This document shows, piece after piece, positions 36,251 to 46,455 of a DNA stretch of 64,000 nucleotides. The stretch is from Stenotrophomonas sp. Iso1 (lineage in GTDB: Bacteria > Pseudomonadota > Gammaproteobacteria > Xanthomonadales > Xanthomonadaceae). The translations under genes were made by a program, and so were the position numbers. The notes under the pieces were generated by a model. That model was not told the origin of the DNA and made no database searches. It saw nothing but the letters and a program-made list of their open reading frames with translations. Position 1 is the first letter of the stretch. The number at the start of each line of letters is the position of its first letter. Location of the stretch: positions 434,001-498,000 of the forward strand of contig NZ_JAODBT010000001.1 in NCBI RefSeq assembly GCF_027497995.1. Direction: 5' to 3'.

Positions 36251-36709
36251 GTGACGTGGTGGGTGTTGGCGGCACAGTGACAAACCGCTTGTTCTTGATC
36301 TTCATTCCCGCGAGGGTGGAAATCGCCGGCACCCTCGACCGTCATTCGCGAAGATGGGCTTTCAACCGACAGATGTCGGGTCATCACTTCTGCTTTCTGA
36401 CCGCCAGTTGGCGGGCGCAAACAGCGCTGGGCGTGCCGTAAGCGGCGTCGCCTTCGCGGTCTCCCAATCGCGGTAGCACCTGCATCCGCACCTCGGCCGA
36501 TAGCGGTTGAAGCCCTGGCATCACCGCTCACACCGACGCTGCAGCAAGCCCGCACCAACCACGACCAGATTGACCAAAACACACCAAGGGCTGTGCCGAC
36601 CACCGGTCTCTGGCGTATGGTCACGCAAACCCCCGCCAGCTGCCTGCATGCAACCGCACTGCTTCTGCACCGCACTTGTAAGCCCTCTGCATCATCGGGA
36701 GTCACGCCG
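36251..36709. other. Intergenic region with two dyads before aceK
   Basis: 459 bases without a convincing gene. Two perfect dyads, CCGACA-GA-TGTCGG (36366-36379) and CCGCCA-GT-TGGCGG (36401-36414), stand 35 bp apart centre to centre. They could be a paired operator or part of the end of the roadblock transcript. Nothing else definite was seen. Confidence 0.5.
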
Positions 36710-38440
36710 ATGAGCACACCGACCGTCGCACCGATACTGGCCGAGCGTATCGCCGCCTGCATCGCGGGAGGCTTTGAGCGTTATCACCAAGGCTTTGCCG
36801 ACATCACCCGGCGCGCGCGTGATCGTTTCCAGACGCGCGACTGGGCCAGCGCCAAAACCGACGCGGTGGAACGTACCGAGTTCTACGACGCATGCGTCGC
36901 GCATTGTAAGCAGCAGCTGCAGGCATTGCTGGGCGAGCAGGTGCCTACGCAAGCGCTGTGGGCTGAAGTGAAAGCGGGCTTCGATGATCTGGTTGCCAGT
37001 CGCATCGACTGCGAGTTGTACAAAACCTTCTACAACACGTTGACGCGGCGTCTGTTCCGCACGCATGGCGTGGACGATGGCATCGAGTTCATGGCGTTGG
37101 ATATCGAACCATCCGATGCCATCACCCATCCCGTTGCACGTCACGTGTATGCAGTATCGGAATCACGGCCGGCAGAGGCGTTTTCGCGCTTGTTGTCCGA
37201 CTACGCCTTCGATGTTCCCTACCGGCACCAGCTGCGTTGTGCCGCAGCCATCGCTGTGCGCCTGCAGGATGATCTTGCACATTGGGGCGCGTATCCGGTG
37301 CGTGCCATCGAGCTGCTGGAAACCGTGTTTTACCGCGAACGCCGTGCGTATCTGGTCGGCCGTGTATTCGGTGAACACCGTTTCTCACCCTGCGTGATCG
37401 CATTGGTCAATGAGGTCGATGGCATTCGGGTCGAAGCGGTATTGAGCCGGCGGCGTGATGTGGCGCATCTGTTTGGCGTCTCGCGCAGCTATTTCCAGGC
37501 CAATCTGCCTACCGTGGCCGATGCCGTGGTGTTCCTGCGCAGCATCTTGCCGGGCAAGCCGGTGGATGAGATCTACACCGTGCTGGGCCGCGCCAAGCAG
37601 GGCAAGACCGAGCGTTACCGTACCTTCTTCAGCCACTTCCAGCAGCATGGGAACGAGCGGCTCGTGCATGCCGACGGCACGCCCGGCATGGTGATGGCGG
37701 TGTTCACGCTGCCCAGCTATCCGCTGGTGTTCAAACTCATCCGCGACCGCTTCGCCTGGCCCAAGACCATGAGCCGGCAGGATGTCGAAGAGAAGTACGC
37801 GCTGGTCTTCAACCTGGATCGCATCGGTCGCCTGCTCGACGCGCAGCCGTATCGCTACCTGCGCTTCCCGATTAACCGTTTCTCGCCCGAACTGCTGGAC
37901 GAGCTGGTCAATCACTGCGCGCAGAGCGTGCGCATCGAAGGCGACGACGTGGTGATTTCGCTGTGCTACGTGCAGCGGCGCTTCCGTCCCTTGAATCTGT
38001 ACCTGCGCGAGCAGGGCACGGAAGCCGCACGCTCGGCCGCGCTGGACTACGCCCAGGCCATCCGCGACATGGCCTGCAACAACATTTTCCCGGGTGACAT
38101 GTTGCTGAAGAATTTCGGTGTGTCACGGCATGGGCGTGCGGTGTTCTACGACTACGACGAACTGTGCCTGCTTACCGACTGCAACTTCCGGGCATGGCCT
38201 CAGCCGCGCAGCGAGGAGGAGGCCATGGCCAGCGAGCCCTGGTTCCATGTGGCGGCCAATGATGTGTTCCCCGAGCGCTTTGGTTTGTTCATGGGGTTGC
38301 CGGGTGCCTTGCTGGATGTAGTGCGTGAAAAGCATGCCGTGCTGTTCGATCCCACATGGTGGCAAGCCCTGCAGGCGGGCTTCCGTGAGGGGCGATATCC
38401 CGACACGCCGCCATATCCGCCGGCATTGCGTTTGGCGTGA
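36710..38440 (+). CDS. aceK: Isocitrate dehydrogenase kinase/phosphatase
   Basis: ATG 36710 with GGGAG ahead gives 576 residues, the usual AceK size. Recognisable stretches are [24 protein letters not shown], the ATP-binding loop [21 protein letters not shown], and [25 protein letters not shown] with the catalytic Asp region. AceK phosphorylates and dephosphorylates isocitrate dehydrogenase to split carbon flow between the TCA cycle and the glyoxylate shunt. No aceA/aceB is adjacent. The isocitrate dehydrogenase gene in this window is of the monomeric type, not the classical AceK target, so its partner here is uncertain. Confidence 0.95.
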   Translation: MSTPTVAPILAERIAACIAGGFERYHQGFADITRRARDRFQTRDWASAKTDAVERTEFYDACVAHCKQQLQALLGEQVPTQALWAEVKAGFDDLVASRIDCELYKTFYNTLTRRLFRTHGVDDGIEFMALDIEPSDAITHPVARHVYAVSESRPAEAFSRLLSDYAFDVPYRHQLRCAAAIAVRLQDDLAHWGAYPVRAIELLETVFYRERRAYLVGRVFGEHRFSPCVIALVNEVDGIRVEAVLSRRRDVAHLFGVSRSYFQANLPTVADAVVFLRSILPGKPVDEIYTVLGRAKQGKTERYRTFFSHFQQHGNERLVHADGTPGMVMAVFTLPSYPLVFKLIRDRFAWPKTMSRQDVEEKYALVFNLDRIGRLLDAQPYRYLRFPINRFSPELLDELVNHCAQSVRIEGDDVVISLCYVQRRFRPLNLYLREQGTEAARSAALDYAQAIRDMACNNIFPGDMLLKNFGVSRHGRAVFYDYDELCLLTDCNFRAWPQPRSEEEAMASEPWFHVAANDVFPERFGLFMGLPGALLDVVREKHAVLFDPTWWQALQAGFREGRYPDTPPYPPALRLA

Positions 38441-38500
38441 GGCTTGCTGCAGCCTGGGGCCTGCGCTCTAATCCGGATTCCATGCACAGGGAGATGTGGG

Positions 38501-39379
38501 ATGCGACACATGCTTGCAGCAATGGCGGTTGGCGCGGCACTGATGGCAGGGATGCCGGCAGTTGCCAGTGCCGGTAGCGGCGGGATCTCTGCGGTTCGCG
38601 AACGGGTTGAAAGCAGCATGGTGGTCCGTGGCGAAGTGACCATCGAAACCGACGGTTCGGTGTCGGCCATAAAGCTGGAGAAAGAGGAAGCACTGCCCAC
38701 TGCGTTGGTTGACCTGGTGCGCAACGCGGCTTTGAAGTGGCGCTTCGAGCCTGTCCTCAAGGATGGCGTCCCGGTGCGCGGGCTGGCGCCTATGAGCCTG
38801 CGGGTGATCGCCCGCGAACTTGACCATGGTCGCTATGAAGTCAGCTTAGGCGGCATCAATTTCAACCGTGTTGACTCTGATGGCCCGGAGGGCATCGCGA
38901 TCATTGACTCGATACCCCCACGTTATCCTCAGCAGGCAATAGTTGCCGGTGTGTCAGGTAGCGTTTATCTGGTGCTCAAGGTCGGCAGAGATGGCAAGGT
39001 GGAGGATGCGTTTGCCGAGCAGGTGAACCTTACAGTCCTCGGCAGGGAAGGTGAGCTGCGGCGGAGCCGCGAGATGCTGGCGGCCAGCGCCCGGGACTGC
39101 GTCAGGCAGTGGACTTTCCGCATTCCCACGCAGGGCCAGGTGACCGCGCAGCGTTATTGGAACGTGCGTGTGCCGGTGAGCTATTCACTGAACAAGAATG
39201 CTCCTGAAGGCCGTGACGTGGGCCGTTGGGTGACCTACGTCCCGGGGCCACGTGAACGTGCACCTTGGCTCGATGCCAGCGAGCAGCTCGGATTTTCACC
39301 GGATGCGCTGGCCGATGGCAGCGTCAACTTGGTCGATAACAATGGCCCACGTCTGCTGACCCCGCTGCAGGGCAGTTGA
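38501..39379 (+). CDS. Exported protein with TonB C-terminal-like domains
   Basis: ATG 38501 (AGGGAG seven bases upstream) gives 292 residues with a signal peptide (MRHMLAAMAVGAALMAGMPAVASA). It contains two TonB-C-like repeats: residues about 32-108 (GEVTIETDGSVSAIKLEKEE... ALKWRFEPVLKDGVPVRG) and about 128-228 (PPRYPQQAIVAGVSGSVYLVLKVGRDGKVEDAF... QWTFRIPTQG). There is no transmembrane N-terminal helix with a Pro-rich spacer, so it is not a true TonB energy transducer. It may act as a periplasmic binding or assembly protein. It is convergent with rho, sharing a terminator. Confidence 0.7.
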   Translation: MRHMLAAMAVGAALMAGMPAVASAGSGGISAVRERVESSMVVRGEVTIETDGSVSAIKLEKEEALPTALVDLVRNAALKWRFEPVLKDGVPVRGLAPMSLRVIARELDHGRYEVSLGGINFNRVDSDGPEGIAIIDSIPPRYPQQAIVAGVSGSVYLVLKVGRDGKVEDAFAEQVNLTVLGREGELRRSREMLAASARDCVRQWTFRIPTQGQVTAQRYWNVRVPVSYSLNKNAPEGRDVGRWVTYVPGPRERAPWLDASEQLGFSPDALADGSVNLVDNNGPRLLTPLQGS

Positions 39380-39415
39380 GAGCCGGACGGTTCCTGCAGC
39401 AGGGCAAGCAAACAA

Positions 39416-39439
39416 AAAGCCCCGCTTTCGCGGGGCTTT
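39416..39439. terminator. Bidirectional terminator
   Basis: AAAGCCCCGC pairs with GCGGGGCTTT around TTTC. It separates the TonB-C gene (plus) from the 3' end of rho (minus). Confidence 0.9.
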
Positions 39440-39466
39440 CTGGTGAAGCGGATTCCGGTAAAAGAA

Positions 39467-41230
39467 TCAGCGCTTCATCGAACCGAAGAACTCGTCGTTG
39501 GACTTGGTGTTCTTCATCTTGTCGAGCAGGAACTCCATCGCAGCGATTTCGTCCATCGGGTGCAGCAGCTTGCGCAGGATCCAGATCTTCTGCAGCAGCT
39601 CCGGTTCGATCAACAAGTCTTCGCGGCGGGTGCCGGAACGGTTGATGTCGATGGCCGGGTACACACGCTTCTCGGTGATACGACGGTTCAGGTGCACTTC
39701 GCTGTTGCCGGTGCCCTTGAATTCTTCGTAGATCACTTCGTCCATCTTCGAGCCGGTTTCAACCAGCGCGGTGGCGATGATGGTCAGCGAGCCGCCTTCT
39801 TCAACGTTACGCGCCGCACCGAAGAAACGCTTCGGGCGGTGCAGGGCGTTGGCGTCGACACCACCGGTGAGCACCTTGCCGGAGCTGGGCACCACGTTGT
39901 TGTAGGCGCGGGCCAGGCGGGTGATCGAATCCAGCAGGATCACCACGTCCTTCTTGTGCTCGACCAGTCGCTTGGCGCGCTCGATCACCATTTCGGCAAC
40001 CTGCACGTGGCGCGCGGCCGGTTCGTCGAAGGTTGAAGAGACCACTTCGCCGCGCACGGTGCGCTGCATTTCGGTCACTTCTTCCGGGCGCTCATCCACC
40101 AGCAGCACAATCATGTGCACTTCCGGATGATTGGTGGTGATGGCCGTGGCGATCTGCTGCATCATCATCGTCTTACCCGCCTTCGGCGGTGAAACGATCA
40201 GTGCACGCTGGCCTTTGCCCTGCGGAGCCATCAGGTCGAGGATACGGCCGGTGATGTCTTCCGAAGAGCCGTTGCCGCGCTCCAGGGTGAAGCGCTTGCG
40301 CGGGAACAGCGGGGTCAGGTTTTCGAACAGCACCTTGTTCTTCGACGCTTCGATCGGCTCACCGTTGATGGTGTCCACGATCGATAGTGCGAAGTAGCGT
40401 TCGCCGTCCTTCGGGAAGCGGATGCGGCCCGACAGATGGTCGCCGGTGCGCAGGTTGAAACGGCGGATCTGGCTGGGCGAAATGTACGTATCGTCCGGGC
40501 CGGCCAGGTAGCTGGCCTCGAACGCCCGCAGGAAGCCGAAGCCGTCCGGCAGAATTTCCAGCACACCGTCGGCGGCGACGCCGTCACCATGGCGGGTCAG
40601 CACCTTCAGCAGCGCGAAGATCACGTCCTGCTTGCGGGCACGGGCAACACCTTCCGAAATCTGCAGTTGCTCAGCGATTTCCAGCAACTTCTGCGCCGGC
40701 ATGCGCTTGAGGTCGCTCAACGAATAGACCGGGAAACCTTCCGGGACGCCGGGCATCATGCGCGGCACGTGGGTTTCGTTGCCACCGTCGTTGGGCATGC
40801 CGTTGTCGTCGCGGGGACGGCCGTTACGGTCGCGGTCGCGGCGGTTGCGGAAGCGATCACGGCGGTTGCCCTGACCCTGACCCTGACCTTGACCCTGGCC
40901 TTGATTCTGTTGGTTGTGACGCTGCTGATTGTTGCCCTCAGCGCGCCCTTCGCCGGCATCGTGACCTTCCTGGGGATTACCGGAAGAGGACGGGCCGTCG
41001 TCATTGCCACCCGACGAAGCGGAAGCCTGCGCTGCCGGCGCCGCACTTTCAGCGGTAGGGGCGGGGGAAGGAGCGGGAGCTGCGGGCTGCAAGGGCAGTG
41101 ACGGCTGAGCCGGTGCGCTGGCAGTGCTGCTTTCATTGACCTCTACGGTCTTGGCAACGCGCGGCTTGCGCACGCGCTTCTCGACGGGCGCGTCGGCGCT
41201 CCCGGTTTCGGAAGGAGTGTTCTCGGACAA
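39467..41230 (-). CDS. rho: Transcription termination factor Rho
   Basis: The 587-residue protein carries the complete Rho core (about residues 169-587). It has the RNA-binding [12 protein letters not shown] and DGFGFLR, the Q-loop region, Walker [23 protein letters not shown] and the C-terminal [14 protein letters not shown]. It is a hexameric ATP-driven RNA translocase that ends transcription. About 168 extra residues precede the core: acidic and Ala/Pro-rich, then N- and Q-rich with QGQG repeats and RNRRDRDR, predicted disordered. The start is TTG (41228-41230), with AGAGGAA about ten bases upstream. The trxA gene lies directly upstream on the same strand. Confidence 0.97.
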   Translation of the reverse strand: MSENTPSETGSADAPVEKRVRKPRVAKTVEVNESSTASAPAQPSLPLQPAAPAPSPAPTAESAAPAAQASASSGGNDDGPSSSGNPQEGHDAGEGRAEGNNQQRHNQQNQGQGQGQGQGQGNRRDRFRNRRDRDRNGRPRDDNGMPNDGGNETHVPRMMPGVPEGFPVYSLSDLKRMPAQKLLEIAEQLQISEGVARARKQDVIFALLKVLTRHGDGVAADGVLEILPDGFGFLRAFEASYLAGPDDTYISPSQIRRFNLRTGDHLSGRIRFPKDGERYFALSIVDTINGEPIEASKNKVLFENLTPLFPRKRFTLERGNGSSEDITGRILDLMAPQGKGQRALIVSPPKAGKTMMMQQIATAITTNHPEVHMIVLLVDERPEEVTEMQRTVRGEVVSSTFDEPAARHVQVAEMVIERAKRLVEHKKDVVILLDSITRLARAYNNVVPSSGKVLTGGVDANALHRPKRFFGAARNVEEGGSLTIIATALVETGSKMDEVIYEEFKGTGNSEVHLNRRITEKRVYPAIDINRSGTRREDLLIEPELLQKIWILRKLLHPMDEIAAMEFLLDKMKNTKSNDEFFGSMKR

Positions 41231-41398
41231 GTGCTTGATTCCTCTCGCTAAGACGTGCGAGCGCCCTGTGGGCGGCGAACTGGTTGGGAATGATCCGGTC
41301 GAGAACCCGGCCGGAGGGTGCGGCAGGCGAAAGCTGCCGGATACAGCGACACTAACACCGCCACACGCGGCGCCGCAAGATGGCGGAGGAACCTTGTT

Positions 41399-41451
41399 GG
41401 GCCGCCGTATGGCGGGCCCAGAAGGGCCGGCGGCAGCGTGGCCGCCGGACC
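41399..41451 (-). promoter_or_regulatory. Two GC-rich hairpins in the trxA-rho spacer
   Basis: GGGCCGCC/GGCGGGCCC around GTAT (41399-41419) and GGCCGGCGGC/GCCGCCGGACC (about 41425-41451) lie in the 232-base spacer between trxA and rho. They can end part of the trxA transcript or form the rho leader; no T-run follows. Confidence 0.5.
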
Positions 41452-41462
41452 ATGCCGGTCGA

Positions 41463-41792
41463 TCAGGCCAGAGCCTTGTCGATCATTTGGCTCAGCTGAC
41501 CTTTACCGACGGCGCCGATCTGGGTGGCCTGGATCTGGCCATCCTTGAACAGCAGCAGCATCGGAATCGAGCGCACGTGGTACTTCACCGCAGTCGCGCG
41601 GTTCTCGTCCACATTGAGCTTGGCGATCTTCAGCTTGCCTTGGTAGGCCTCGGCCAATTCGTCCAGAACGGGGGAAATCATCTTGCACGGGCCGCACCAT
41701 TCAGCCCAGAAATCCACCAGGACCGGTTCGCCAGATTGCAGCACGGCGCTATCGAAGTCGGCGTCGCCGACGTGTAAAACCTTATCGCTCAC
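41463..41792 (-). CDS. trxA: Thioredoxin 1
   Basis: GTG at 41792 with AGGAG seven bases upstream gives 109 residues. The redox site WCGPC is in [40 protein letters not shown] holds the cis-Pro (SIP). It is the general cytoplasmic disulfide reductant, used by ribonucleotide reductase, PAPS reductase and others. It precedes rho on the same strand and is divergent from rhlB, the gene order seen in many gammaproteobacteria. Longer upstream readings lack a ribosome site and family match. Confidence 0.97.
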   Translation of the reverse strand: MSDKVLHVGDADFDSAVLQSGEPVLVDFWAEWCGPCKMISPVLDELAEAYQGKLKIAKLNVDENRATAVKYHVRSIPMLLLFKDGQIQATQIGAVGKGQLSQMIDKALA

Positions 41793-41988
41793 TTGGAGTC
41801 TCCTGGTGCAATGCGACTGCCCATGCCGGGTTGACGGCCGCATTGCGGTAAACTGGGGCATTGCGCGGACAAAAGGGTACAGCCCAACGTCGCGCGACCC
41901 GGCGCAGGGGCCGCAGTGTGCGACGGTGCCCGTATCGATGCAAGCCGCCCGGCCACTCTGGCTGCCCGGCACTACAAAGACAGAATAA

Positions 41989-43650
41989 ATGAGCGACAAA
42001 CCGCTGACTGATGTGACCTTTTCCTCCTTCGAACTGCAGCCAAGTCTGGTGGCAGGCCTTGAAGGAGCCGGTTTCACCCGCTGCACCCCGATCCAGGCGC
42101 TGACCCTGCCGGTGGCGCTGCCGGGCGGCGATGTTGCCGGCCAGGCGCAGACCGGTACCGGCAAGACGCTGGCGTTCCTGGTGGCGGTGGTCAACCGGCT
42201 ACTGACCCGCCCGGCGCTGGCCGACCGCAAGCCGGAAGACCCGCGCGCACTGATCCTGGCGCCAACCCGTGAGTTGGCCATCCAGATCCACAAAGATGCG
42301 ATGAAGTTCAACTCCGAGACCGGCCTGCGGTTTGCGCTGGTTTACGGCGGCGTGGACTACGACAAGCAGCGCGAGATCCTGCAGCAGGGCGTGGACGTGA
42401 TCATCGCCACCCCGGGCCGCCTGATTGACTACGTCAAGCAGCACAAGGTGGTTTCGCTGCACGCCTGCGAGATCTGCGTGCTGGACGAAGCCGATCGCAT
42501 GTTCGACCTGGGCTTCATCAAGGACATCCGCTTCCTGCTGCGTCGCATGCCAGAGCGCGGCACGCGGCAGACGCTGTTGTTCAGTGCCACGCTCAGCCAC
42601 CGCGTGCTGGAGCTGGCCTACGAGCACATGAACGAGCCGCAGAAGCTGGTGGTGGAGACCGAAAACATCACCGCCGACCGCGTGCGCCAGCGCATCTACT
42701 TCCCGGCTGACGAAGAAAAGCTGCCGTTGCTGCTGGGCCTGCTGTCGCGCAGCGAAGGCGCCCGCACCATGGTGTTCGTCAATACCAAGGTATTCGTTGA
42801 GCGCGTTGCGCGTTCGCTGGAAAAAGCGGGTTACCGCGTCGGCGTGCTGTCCGGCGACGTGCCGCAGAAGAAGCGTGAGAGCCTGCTCAACCGCTTCCAG
42901 AAGGGCCAGCTGGAAGTCCTGGTGGCCACCGATGTGGCCGCACGCGGCCTGCACATCGACGGCATCAAGTACGTCTACAACTACGACCTGCCGTTCGACG
43001 CCGAAGACTACGTGCACCGCATCGGCCGCACCGCGCGTCTGGGCGAAGAAGGTGACGCAATCAGCTTCGCCTGCGAGCGCTACGCGATGAGCCTGCCGGA
43101 CATCGAGGCTTACATCGAGCAGAAGATCCCGGTGGAGCCGGTGACCTCCGAGCTGCTGACCTCGCTGCCGCGTGCCGCGCGGGCACCGGTGGAAGGCGAC
43201 GAAGTGGATGAAGACGCCGGCGAGAGCGTGGGTGCGATCTTCCGCGAAGCGCGCGAGCAGAAGGCTGCTGATGAAGCACGTCGCGGCGGCAAGCCCGGCG
43301 CAAGCCGTAGCGGCGAGCGCGGTGCCGATGGCAAACCGCGTCGCGAGCGCAAGCCGCGTGTGGAAGGCGAAGCTGCTGCCACGCCCGCTGCGCCGAAGCC
43401 GCCGCGTCCCGTTGCCGCCGAGGCACCGTCTGCTGCCGGCAATCCGGCGGTTGAAGGTGAGCGCGCCCCGCGCAAGCGCCGTCGTCGTCGTCATGGTCGC
43501 CCGGTAGAAGGTGCCGAAGGCGCCGCGGCAGCAACCAGCAGCAACGGCCCGGTGCAGGTACAGGCCAAGCCGATGCGGGGTGGCAGCGACAATGATTCGT
43601 TCCTGACGCGTCTGGGTCGCAAGATCCGCCGGATGCTGTCGGGCAGCTGA
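41989..43650 (+). CDS. rhlB: ATP-dependent RNA helicase RhlB
   Basis: The 553-residue DEAD-box helicase has the Q motif ([13 protein letters not shown]), Walker [13 protein letters not shown] at residues 166-169, SAT in FSATLSH, and HRIGRTAR. RhlB unwinds RNA for the degradosome with RNase E. E. coli RhlB has 421 residues; the extra C-terminus (about 390-553) is Arg/Ala/Pro-rich and disordered ([32 protein letters not shown]), a likely RNA- or partner-binding arm. The neighbours trxA and rho support the identity. An oligo-T-tailed hairpin follows. Confidence 0.93.
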   Translation: MSDKPLTDVTFSSFELQPSLVAGLEGAGFTRCTPIQALTLPVALPGGDVAGQAQTGTGKTLAFLVAVVNRLLTRPALADRKPEDPRALILAPTRELAIQIHKDAMKFNSETGLRFALVYGGVDYDKQREILQQGVDVIIATPGRLIDYVKQHKVVSLHACEICVLDEADRMFDLGFIKDIRFLLRRMPERGTRQTLLFSATLSHRVLELAYEHMNEPQKLVVETENITADRVRQRIYFPADEEKLPLLLGLLSRSEGARTMVFVNTKVFVERVARSLEKAGYRVGVLSGDVPQKKRESLLNRFQKGQLEVLVATDVAARGLHIDGIKYVYNYDLPFDAEDYVHRIGRTARLGEEGDAISFACERYAMSLPDIEAYIEQKIPVEPVTSELLTSLPRAARAPVEGDEVDEDAGESVGAIFREAREQKAADEARRGGKPGASRSGERGADGKPRRERKPRVEGEAAATPAAPKPPRPVAAEAPSAAGNPAVEGERAPRKRRRRRHGRPVEGAEGAAAATSSNGPVQVQAKPMRGGSDNDSFLTRLGRKIRRMLSGS

Positions 43651-43675
43651 TCCAGCCCATGCGGTGATCTCATGA

Positions 43676-43705
43676 CCCCTCTCCCGGCAACGCGAGAGGG
43701 GTTTT
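43676..43705 (+). terminator. Rho-independent terminator of rhlB
   Basis: CCCCTCTC pairs with GAGAGGGG around CCGGCAACGC, then TTTTCTTT. The arms match the dyads of the palindromic repeat family. The following 256 bases to ftsE hold no gene; an imperfect hairpin (CTCCTCTC...GAGAAGAGG) lies near 43873-43898. Confidence 0.85.
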
Positions 43706-43961
43706 CTTTGGGAGGAACGGTGGAAAGTCGAACGGATTGGTCTGCGACGGAATTTTCCTGAGCAGCGCCTGGTGACCTTTCGTAGCGCATTGCCTGGCGG
43801 CGCTGCGCCCCGGCCTCGCACAGCGTGCCGGACGTTCAACCCCGCACAAGACACTGGCTTGCAAGTCGCATGTCTCCTCTCGCTGAGGGAGAAGAGGCGA
43901 TTCTGGCCGCCATCGACGCGGCATTCCCGCACCCCGCTCGCGCTCCGGCATAATCGGCGGC

Positions 43962-44648
43962 ATGAGCGTCCTGCGTTTTGACAATGTCAGTAAACAATAT
44001 TCCGGTGGCCATCAGGCGCTGGTGGATGTCAGCTTTGAGGTGGTAGCTGGCGAGATGCTGTTCGTCACCGGGCATTCGGGGGCGGGCAAAAGCACGCTGT
44101 TGAAGCTGATTCACCTGAGCGAACGCCCCACGCGTGGGGCAGTCATGTTCGGTGAGCGCAACCTGCTCAAGGTGCGCGGCGGCAAGGTTGCCCTGCATCG
44201 CCGTGAAGTCGGTGCTGTCTATCAGGACCACCGCCTGCTGGTGGACCGCACCATCGGCGAAAATGTCGCGCTGCCGCTGATCCTGCGTGGTGACCGCCGC
44301 GCCGACACCGGCAAGCGCGTGCGTTCGGTATTGGAACGTGTTGGTCTGGGGCATCGCGAAAAGGCGCTGCCCACGGAATTGTCGGCCGGTGAGCAACAGC
44401 GCGTCGGCATTGCCCGCGCGATTGTGGCCGAGCCCAAATTACTGGTGGCCGACGAGCCCACCGGCAACCTCGACCCCACTCTGGCAGCAGAGATCATGTC
44501 GCTGTTTGCCGAGCTGCCTTCGCGCGGCACCAGCGTGCTGGTGGTCAGCCATGACCTCGCGCTGATCAAGCAGATGCGCAAGCGCGTGTTGATCCTGGAT
44601 CACGGCAAGTTGGCCGATGACATCTCGCCACATGAACTGGCCGAGTGA
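43962..44648 (+). CDS. ftsE: Cell-division ATPase FtsE
   Basis: The 228-residue ABC ATPase has Walker A GHSGAGKST (residues 37-45), the Q-loop in VYQDHRLLVDRTI, the signature LSAGEQQRVGIARAI and the Walker B LLVADEPTGNLDP. This wording and the position before ftsX identify FtsE. FtsEX at the division septum activates periplasmic murein hydrolases through EnvC and helps divisome assembly. The ftsX gene follows after nine bases, a standard pair. Confidence 0.95.
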   Translation: MSVLRFDNVSKQYSGGHQALVDVSFEVVAGEMLFVTGHSGAGKSTLLKLIHLSERPTRGAVMFGERNLLKVRGGKVALHRREVGAVYQDHRLLVDRTIGENVALPLILRGDRRADTGKRVRSVLERVGLGHREKALPTELSAGEQQRVGIARAIVAEPKLLVADEPTGNLDPTLAAEIMSLFAELPSRGTSVLVVSHDLALIKQMRKRVLILDHGKLADDISPHELAE

Positions 44649-44657
44649 GCGAGCACG

Positions 44658-45605
44658 ATGAGTAAACCTGCAAATATCGAAGCCGCCGCGCCATCGCGCC
44701 TGGGCACCTGGATCAACCATCACCTGCACAGCGTGGTCTTCAGCCTCGGCCGCGCGCTGCGCAAACCGTGGGCGACCGTGCTGACCGTGGCGGTGATGGC
44801 GCTGGCGCTGGCCTTGCCGCTGGGCCTGTCCATTGCGCTGGACAATCTCACCCATTTCGCCGGCAGCGTGCAGCAGTCGCGCGACATCAATCTGTTCCTG
44901 AAACCCGAGCTGGATGCCGCCGCTGCGCAGGAGATCGCCACGACGTTGCGCGCCCGTGTGGACGTCGCCAACGTGGTGCTGCGCACGCCCGATGAAGGCC
45001 TGGTCGAGCTGCGCCAAAGCGCCGGGCTGGGTGAGGCCATCGACGCACTCGGTGACAACCCGTTGCCGACGTTGCTGATCATCACCCCGGCCGACGGCGA
45101 TGACGCCGCGCTGGCCGCGTCGCTGGAAGCGCTGCCGCAAACCGATCTGGTGCAGCACGATGCGCTGTGGCGTAAACGTCTGGATGGCTGGTTGGCTTTC
45201 GGTGCGCGGTTGGTGCAGGTGCTGTCGGTGTTGCTGGGCCTCGGTGCGGCGTTGGTGGTTGGCAACACCGTGCGCCTGGATATTCAGGCCCGTCGCGAAG
45301 AAATTGGCGTGCTGCAGTTGCTGGGCGCCAGCGATGGCTTCATCCGTCGTCCTTTCATCTACCTTGGCGCGTGGTACGGGCTGGCGGCGGGCGCACTGGC
45401 GCTGGGCCTGATTGGCATCTGCGGGTTGGCGTTGCGGCCACCGTTGGCCACGTTGTCACAGAGCTACGGCAGCCCGTTTGTATTGCACGGGCTCGATCTG
45501 TTTCATTCTTCGATGGTGCTGGTCGCCACGACAATCCTGGGTTGGTTGGGGGCATGGCTGGTGACAGGCCATTTCCTCCGGCAGACTCGCCCGACCGAAA
45601 CCTGA
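44658..45605 (+). CDS. ftsX: Cell-division membrane protein FtsX
   Basis: The 315-residue protein has a cytoplasmic N-terminus, a first helix (ATVLTVAVMALALALPLGLSIAL, about 35-57), a periplasmic loop that would contact EnvC (about 60-170) and three more helices in the C-terminal half (LVQVLSVLLGLGAALVVGNTV; LGAWYGLAAGALALGLIGICGL; MVLVATTILGWLGAWLVTGHF). The stretch RLDIQARREEIGVLQLLGASDGFIRRPF is highly typical. It forms the membrane part of the FtsEX complex. Confidence 0.95.
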   Translation: MSKPANIEAAAPSRLGTWINHHLHSVVFSLGRALRKPWATVLTVAVMALALALPLGLSIALDNLTHFAGSVQQSRDINLFLKPELDAAAAQEIATTLRARVDVANVVLRTPDEGLVELRQSAGLGEAIDALGDNPLPTLLIITPADGDDAALAASLEALPQTDLVQHDALWRKRLDGWLAFGARLVQVLSVLLGLGAALVVGNTVRLDIQARREEIGVLQLLGASDGFIRRPFIYLGAWYGLAAGALALGLIGICGLALRPPLATLSQSYGSPFVLHGLDLFHSSMVLVATTILGWLGAWLVTGHFLRQTRPTET

Positions 45606-45612
45606 GGCCGGC

Positions 45613-46455
45613 ATGTCCACGCAAGAGCTCAAGCATCTGATCAGCGACACACCGCGAGTGATGGTGGTCGATGGTTCCAAACTGGTACGTCGCCTGATCA
45701 ACGACGTTCTCAAGCGCGAACTGCCCGACGTGGAAGTGGTCGGCTGCGCCAGCATCGAAGAAGCCCGTCAGGCGCTGGCCGCCGGCCCGGTGCATCTGGT
45801 CACCACCTCGTTGGCATTGCCTGACGGTGATGGCCTGGCCCTGGCGCGCAGCGTGCGCGAGGCTGCCGGGCAGGCTTACGTGCCGGTGATCGTGGTATCC
45901 GGCGATGCCCAGCAGCATCTGGAGCAGCGCCGCTTCACCGAATACGTCACCGACTATTTCGACAAGGCACTCGGCCACGAAGCGCTGGCTGCCTTCATCC
46001 GTGGCTATGTGCAGCCCGAGCCGGTAACCGACGCCACCGTGTTGTACGTCGAGGACAGCCGCGTCGTGGCCGAAGCCACCAAGCGCATGCTTGAGCGGCA
46101 CAACCTGCATGTCGTGCATGTGCTCACCGCCGAGGATGCGTTCTCGCTGCTCACCGCCGAATCGCTGGGCCGCACCACGCGCGAAGTGGATCTGGTGCTG
46201 ACGGATGTGACTTTGAAGGGTGAGTTGAGCGGGCGTGATGTGGTCGAACGCATCCGCATTGATTTCGGCTACGGCAAGCGCCGCCTGCCGGTGCTGGTGA
46301 TGACCGGTGATGGCAATCCGCACAACCAGTCGGCGTTGCTGCAGGCCGGTGCCAACGACCTGGTGCAGAAGCCCATCGAAGAACGTCTGCTGGTGACCAA
46401 GGTGCTGTTCCAGCTGCGGCTGGCGCGTCTGGCACAGCCGGCGGTCACGCTGTGA
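45613..46455 (+). CDS. Double-receiver response regulator
   Basis: The 280-residue protein has two receiver domains and no output domain. The first (about 13-130) has lost the phosphate-accepting Asp (HLVTTSLALPDGDG in place of the usual DLVLLDL) but keeps the Lys in FDKAL. The second (about 138-270) is canonical: YVEDSRVV, LVLTDVTLKG with the phospho-Asp, MTGDG and LVQKPIE. Such proteins can work as connectors in phosphorelays. The gene begins eight bases after ftsX and its stop overlaps ung (GTGA), so it is read in the same operon. Its kinase partner is not in the window. Confidence 0.85.
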   Translation: MSTQELKHLISDTPRVMVVDGSKLVRRLINDVLKRELPDVEVVGCASIEEARQALAAGPVHLVTTSLALPDGDGLALARSVREAAGQAYVPVIVVSGDAQQHLEQRRFTEYVTDYFDKALGHEALAAFIRGYVQPEPVTDATVLYVEDSRVVAEATKRMLERHNLHVVHVLTAEDAFSLLTAESLGRTTREVDLVLTDVTLKGELSGRDVVERIRIDFGYGKRRLPVLVMTGDGNPHNQSALLQAGANDLVQKPIEERLLVTKVLFQLRLARLAQPAVTL

